Origin: Natrinema sp. CBA1119
GTDB lineage: Archaea > Halobacteriota > Halobacteria > Halobacteriales > Natrialbaceae
DNA: 64,000 nt
Assembly (NCBI RefSeq): GCF_002572525.1
Contig: NZ_PDBS01000001.1
Coordinates: 1,736,001 to 1,800,000, forward strand
Direction of reading: 5' to 3'
This document shows positions 62,041-64,000 of this stretch, piece by piece (position 1 is the first letter of the stretch; every line of letters starts with the position of its first letter). Below the pieces are notes generated by a model. It made no database searches. It was not told the DNA's origin and saw nothing but the letters and a program-made list of their open reading frames with translations. A program made the position numbers and the translations under genes.

Positions 62041-63069
62041 ATGAATATGATACTGAATGACCGGGTGCTCGACGACGAGGAAGTTCCCGAACGCGAGCTC
62101 GTCGTTCACCGACGCGACGAACTCGAGGAAGTCCTCGAAGAGTACCAGCTGTCTGCCGAGCAGAAGTCCGCCCGCAACCTGTTCATTACTGGGCCAACGG
62201 GAACAGGAAAGACGATGCTCGCGCGTCTCTCACTTCGACTTATTCAGGACCGGACGGGTGCCCGGACTGGGTACGTGGACTGCTGGCAGAACTACAAGCG
62301 TGCGGACATTCTCTATGCGATCGGCGACTCCTTGCTCGAGACGCCCGTTCACCCGGATACGACCTCCCTGGACACGGTGATTTCGAAGCTCCAGGAGGAG
62401 CCAGGTCAGTACCGCCATCTCGTCCTCGACGAGGCCGACCAGATCGACGATCCCGATCTTCTTCGCGACCTCCACAGTTGCCCCCACCTCCAGCTCATAC
62501 TGATCGCGCACACCGAAGAGGACATGTGGGCGACCGTTCCGGGCCACATCCAAAGCCGTGTCAGTGCCGGTCCACTGCTCACCCAGGACAGCTACGATGC
62601 GTCCCAACTCGCGGACGTCCTAGAGCAGCGTGCCGATCATGGACTCCACCCGTCGACAATTACTCGGAAACAACTCGAGCGGATCGCCGCTGCTGCAGAC
62701 GGGGATGCCCGCATCGCGATCACCACGCTTCGGGTAGCCGTCCAAAGTGGAAATCGCGATGAGAACGCGAGGTCCGTCCAGAATGAGCATATCGAAGCGG
62801 CGATTCCCCAGGCCAACGAGGAGATCCATAACCGCAGCCTCGACCGTCTAAACGACGACCAGCAGACCCTCTATGAGATTATCTGTGACCAGGCCCCCAT
62901 CGCTCCGGGAGAACTGTACGATGCGTACCGAGATCGCGTCGACGATGCGCGTGTTGAGCGTACCCTCCGAGGGTACATGACCAAGCTCGAACACTACCGC
63001 GTCGTCACCAGCATCGGGAGTGGGAAGGCAAAGCGGTTCCATCCCGGAAACGCGGATCTCGGCGATTAA
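62041..63069 (+). CDS. Orc1/Cdc6-family initiator ATPase
   Basis: 342 aa. The AAA+ core has Walker A FITGPTGTGKTMLA near 50, Walker B LVLDEADQIDD near 120 and sensor-like RVSAGPLL. A C-terminal winged helix (LYDAYRDRVDDARVERTLRGYMTKLEHYRVV) is that of Orc1/Cdc6. Start ATG 62041 (MNMILNDRVLDDEEVPERELVVHRRDEL) fits the family N-terminus; the open frame to 61957 is not conserved. In viruses such proteins serve replication initiation or plasmid-like maintenance. Confidence 0.85.
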   Translation: MNMILNDRVLDDEEVPERELVVHRRDELEEVLEEYQLSAEQKSARNLFITGPTGTGKTMLARLSLRLIQDRTGARTGYVDCWQNYKRADILYAIGDSLLETPVHPDTTSLDTVISKLQEEPGQYRHLVLDEADQIDDPDLLRDLHSCPHLQLILIAHTEEDMWATVPGHIQSRVSAGPLLTQDSYDASQLADVLEQRADHGLHPSTITRKQLERIAAAADGDARIAITTLRVAVQSGNRDENARSVQNEHIEAAIPQANEEIHNRSLDRLNDDQQTLYEIICDQAPIAPGELYDAYRDRVDDARVERTLRGYMTKLEHYRVVTSIGSGKAKRFHPGNADLGD

Positions 63070-63169
63070 GATCCTGTGCCGGCTGAATTGGCCAGATAAC
63101 CGTACAACGCGGAAACCCGGAATGACGGTGGATTCTCTTTTGGTATCTCTGTGTGACTGTTCAGATACA

Positions 63170-63433
63170 ATGGCAGCGACAACTGACACCCGAACGATCG
63201 ACGTCGATCTCCGAACCGATATCGAGGCCGACCTTCCTGGAGACGTCCCTCGAGCAGCTACAATCGAGATCGGCTACGGATCGCGTGGGAAGACGGTGAC
63301 CGTTGATCACGGCCAGGAAGAGTGGATATTCGAGTTCGAGGACGGCCAGTGCATAGATCGCGATCCGGCGACGCGTCCGATCCCGCCGTGGATCAGCGAG
63401 GCCATGGACCTGGTCAAAAGCGAGATTCGGTGA
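63170..63433 (+). CDS. Small provirus protein
   Basis: 87 aa from ATG 63170 (MAATTDTRTIDVDLRTDIEADL). Beta-rich: ATIEIGYGSRGKTVTVDHGQEEWIFEFEDG, then a helix IPPWISEAMDLVKSEI. The upstream open frame (63020 on) is shadow. Next to the convergent repressor gene. Unrecognised. Confidence 0.5.
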   Translation: MAATTDTRTIDVDLRTDIEADLPGDVPRAATIEIGYGSRGKTVTVDHGQEEWIFEFEDGQCIDRDPATRPIPPWISEAMDLVKSEIR

Positions 63434-63442
63434 GAACGGATG

Positions 63443-63733
63443 TCAGTCTTCAACCGTGTCGAGTTCCCCCGCCTCAAGCTCCTCGTCAAGGAAAGCCTCA
63501 CCTTTGTCGGTAATCCGATAAAGGCCGTGCGCGACCCGCTCGACGAGGCCGTAATTGGCCATCTTAGAGAGCCGGTTGCTAGCGTAGTTCGCGACCGTCA
63601 CGTCGAGTTCCTCGAGTGCCCCAGGGGTCATATTTCCCTCATCTCGCATCACTTCAAGGATATGCTCGTCTTTGGGGCGCATCCACTCTGCACGTTGTCT
63701 CGCCACGCCGGAGGGTGGTACTGTGGAACTCAT
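63443..63733 (-). CDS. PhiH1-repressor-like winged helix protein
   Basis: 96 aa from ATG 63733 (MSSTVPPSGVARQRAEWMRPKDEHILEVM). The winged helix is MRDEGNMTPGALEELDVTVANYASNRLSKMANYGLVERVAHGLYRITDKGEAFLDEEL, which resembles the haloarchaeal PhiH1 repressor group. The preceding open frame from 63895 is noncoding. Divergent from 63934 with a perfect palindrome between. The likely maintenance repressor of the provirus. Confidence 0.8.
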   Translation of the reverse strand: MSSTVPPSGVARQRAEWMRPKDEHILEVMRDEGNMTPGALEELDVTVANYASNRLSKMANYGLVERVAHGLYRITDKGEAFLDEELEAGELDTVED

Positions 63734-63798
63734 AGTATTATCGATGAACCAGTATTTGCGAAGGACAGTTGTAAATTTACTCCTAACCCTACTGCTTC

Positions 63799-63817
63799 TG
63801 CTGTGAGTCTCACAGCA
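63799..63817. promoter_or_regulatory. Perfect operator-like palindrome
   Basis: TGCTGTGAGTCTCACAGCA: 9-bp perfect arms around one base, in the 200-bp divergent gap between the repressor gene and the next forward gene. The size and symmetry fit a winged-helix dimer site. A TTAAAACG element (63837-63844) lies between it and the forward gene. Confidence 0.65.
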
Positions 63818-63878
63818 AAGCATTAGTAACCTCGGGTTAAAACGTTTAGTTGACCCACCCCTTCCGGGCCGCAAAGGT

Positions 63879-63900
63879 CCGGCGTGCTGGCACACGCCGG
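63879..63900 (+). other. Hairpin in the leader of the last gene
   Basis: CCGGCGTG (63879-63886) pairs with CACGCCGG (63893-63900) around CTGGCA. It lies in the 5' leader of the forward gene at 63934, upstream of its ribosome-binding site. It might control translation or transcript end. Confidence 0.5.
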
Positions 63901-63933
63901 GGTCGGGTCGACCTCTGCTGGAGGTTTCCGACC

Positions 63934-64000
63934 ATGAAGAACGAGAGCACCGGGGTAAATAGATATTACCCCACTGAACGCGGAACAGCCGGCCGTCCCC
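63934..64000 (+). CDS. Start of a further provirus gene (cut by window end)
   Basis: The visible residues MKNESTGVNRYYPTERGTAG continue to the edge. GGAGG lies 8 bases before ATG. A GGGGTAA-TTACCCC hairpin lies inside codons 7-13. Too little to name a family. First gene right of the repressor, so a lytic or integrase-like role is possible but unsupported. Confidence 0.5.
   Translation, partial: MKNESTGVNRYYPTERGTAGRP

Larger units (their letters stand above)
27712..64000. mobile_element. Integrated tailed haloarchaeal virus (provirus), right end not reached
   Basis: From just after tRNA-Cys, the gene content becomes viral: replication protein, terminase, portal, prohead protease, capsid, connectors, tail tube, tail chaperone, tape measure, adhesins, repressors. 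Genes are short, tightly packed and often overlap by ATGA. The left border is inferred from the tRNA position, a common integration target. No integrase or attR is visible, so at least one end lies beyond 64000. S-layer cargo and two low-GC insertions interrupt the core. Confidence 0.9.

Noticed and set aside
63834-64000. Possible attR site at the end of the window
   Set aside because: No match to the tRNA-Cys 3' half; the palindromes there are operator and leader hairpins, and a new gene begins at 63934.

Overview
The window is haloarchaeal chromosome, most like Natrialbales (Natrinema/Haloterrigena type). The evidence is a GC-rich sequence with very acidic proteins, an archaeal rRNA operon with tRNA-Ala between 16S and 23S and bulge-helix-bulge processing stems, and haloarchaea-type EndA, TRAM and Ski2-helicase genes. 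The 16S sequence is the natural marker for a firm placement.

Positions 1-21500 are ordinary host chromosome: the end of an O6-alkylguanine-DNA alkyltransferase gene, an ornithine-cyclodeaminase/alanine-dehydrogenase family gene, endA, a NucS-N-domain/zinc-finger protein, a stand-alone Lrp/AsnC ligand domain, a run of secreted and membrane proteins, a TRAM protein, a HAD phosphatase, a Ski2-type helicase broken by a one-base frameshift, lipA, and a complete 2-oxoacid dehydrogenase operon (E1alpha, E1beta, E2, E3). LipA makes the lipoyl group that E2 needs, so these loci belong together functionally. Two families of dispersed repeats sit between genes: an 84-bp perfect-ended palindromic element (two copies) and a 125-bp structured repeat at two convergent gene junctions.

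Positions 21500-27711 hold the rRNA operon: four tandem promoter-like boxes, 16S, tRNA-Ala(TGC), 23S, 5S, then tRNA-Cys(GCA).

From just after tRNA-Cys to the window end (about 27.7-64 kb) lies a tailed-virus (Caudoviricetes-type) provirus, whose right end is not reached. In order: a primase/helicase-like replication protein and small early genes (27.9-33.3 kb); terminase small and large subunits, portal (fused to a KTSC domain), prohead protease/scaffold and major capsid protein (33.4-40.9 kb); head-tail connectors, tail tube, a tail-assembly chaperone with a canonical GGGAAAC -1 frameshift site, a tape-measure candidate and baseplate/tail genes (40.9-48.4 kb); a glycine-rich, fibronectin-III adhesin and a second large tail protein (48.4-53.2 kb). 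Next comes a reverse-strand cargo block with a complete S-layer-type surface glycoprotein (signal peptide and PGF-CTERM anchor). The last part is a regulatory/early region: a J-domain protein, two winged-helix repressor candidates each beside a palindromic operator in a divergent promoter region, a SWIM zinc-finger protein, and an Orc1/Cdc6-like initiator.

The most interesting points are the virus-borne S-layer gene next to the tail genes, the predicted -1 ribosomal frameshift in an archaeal virus, the ALK-like glycine-rich adhesin, and a low-GC reverse-strand gene dropped into the head operon between two copies of a 55-bp repeat.
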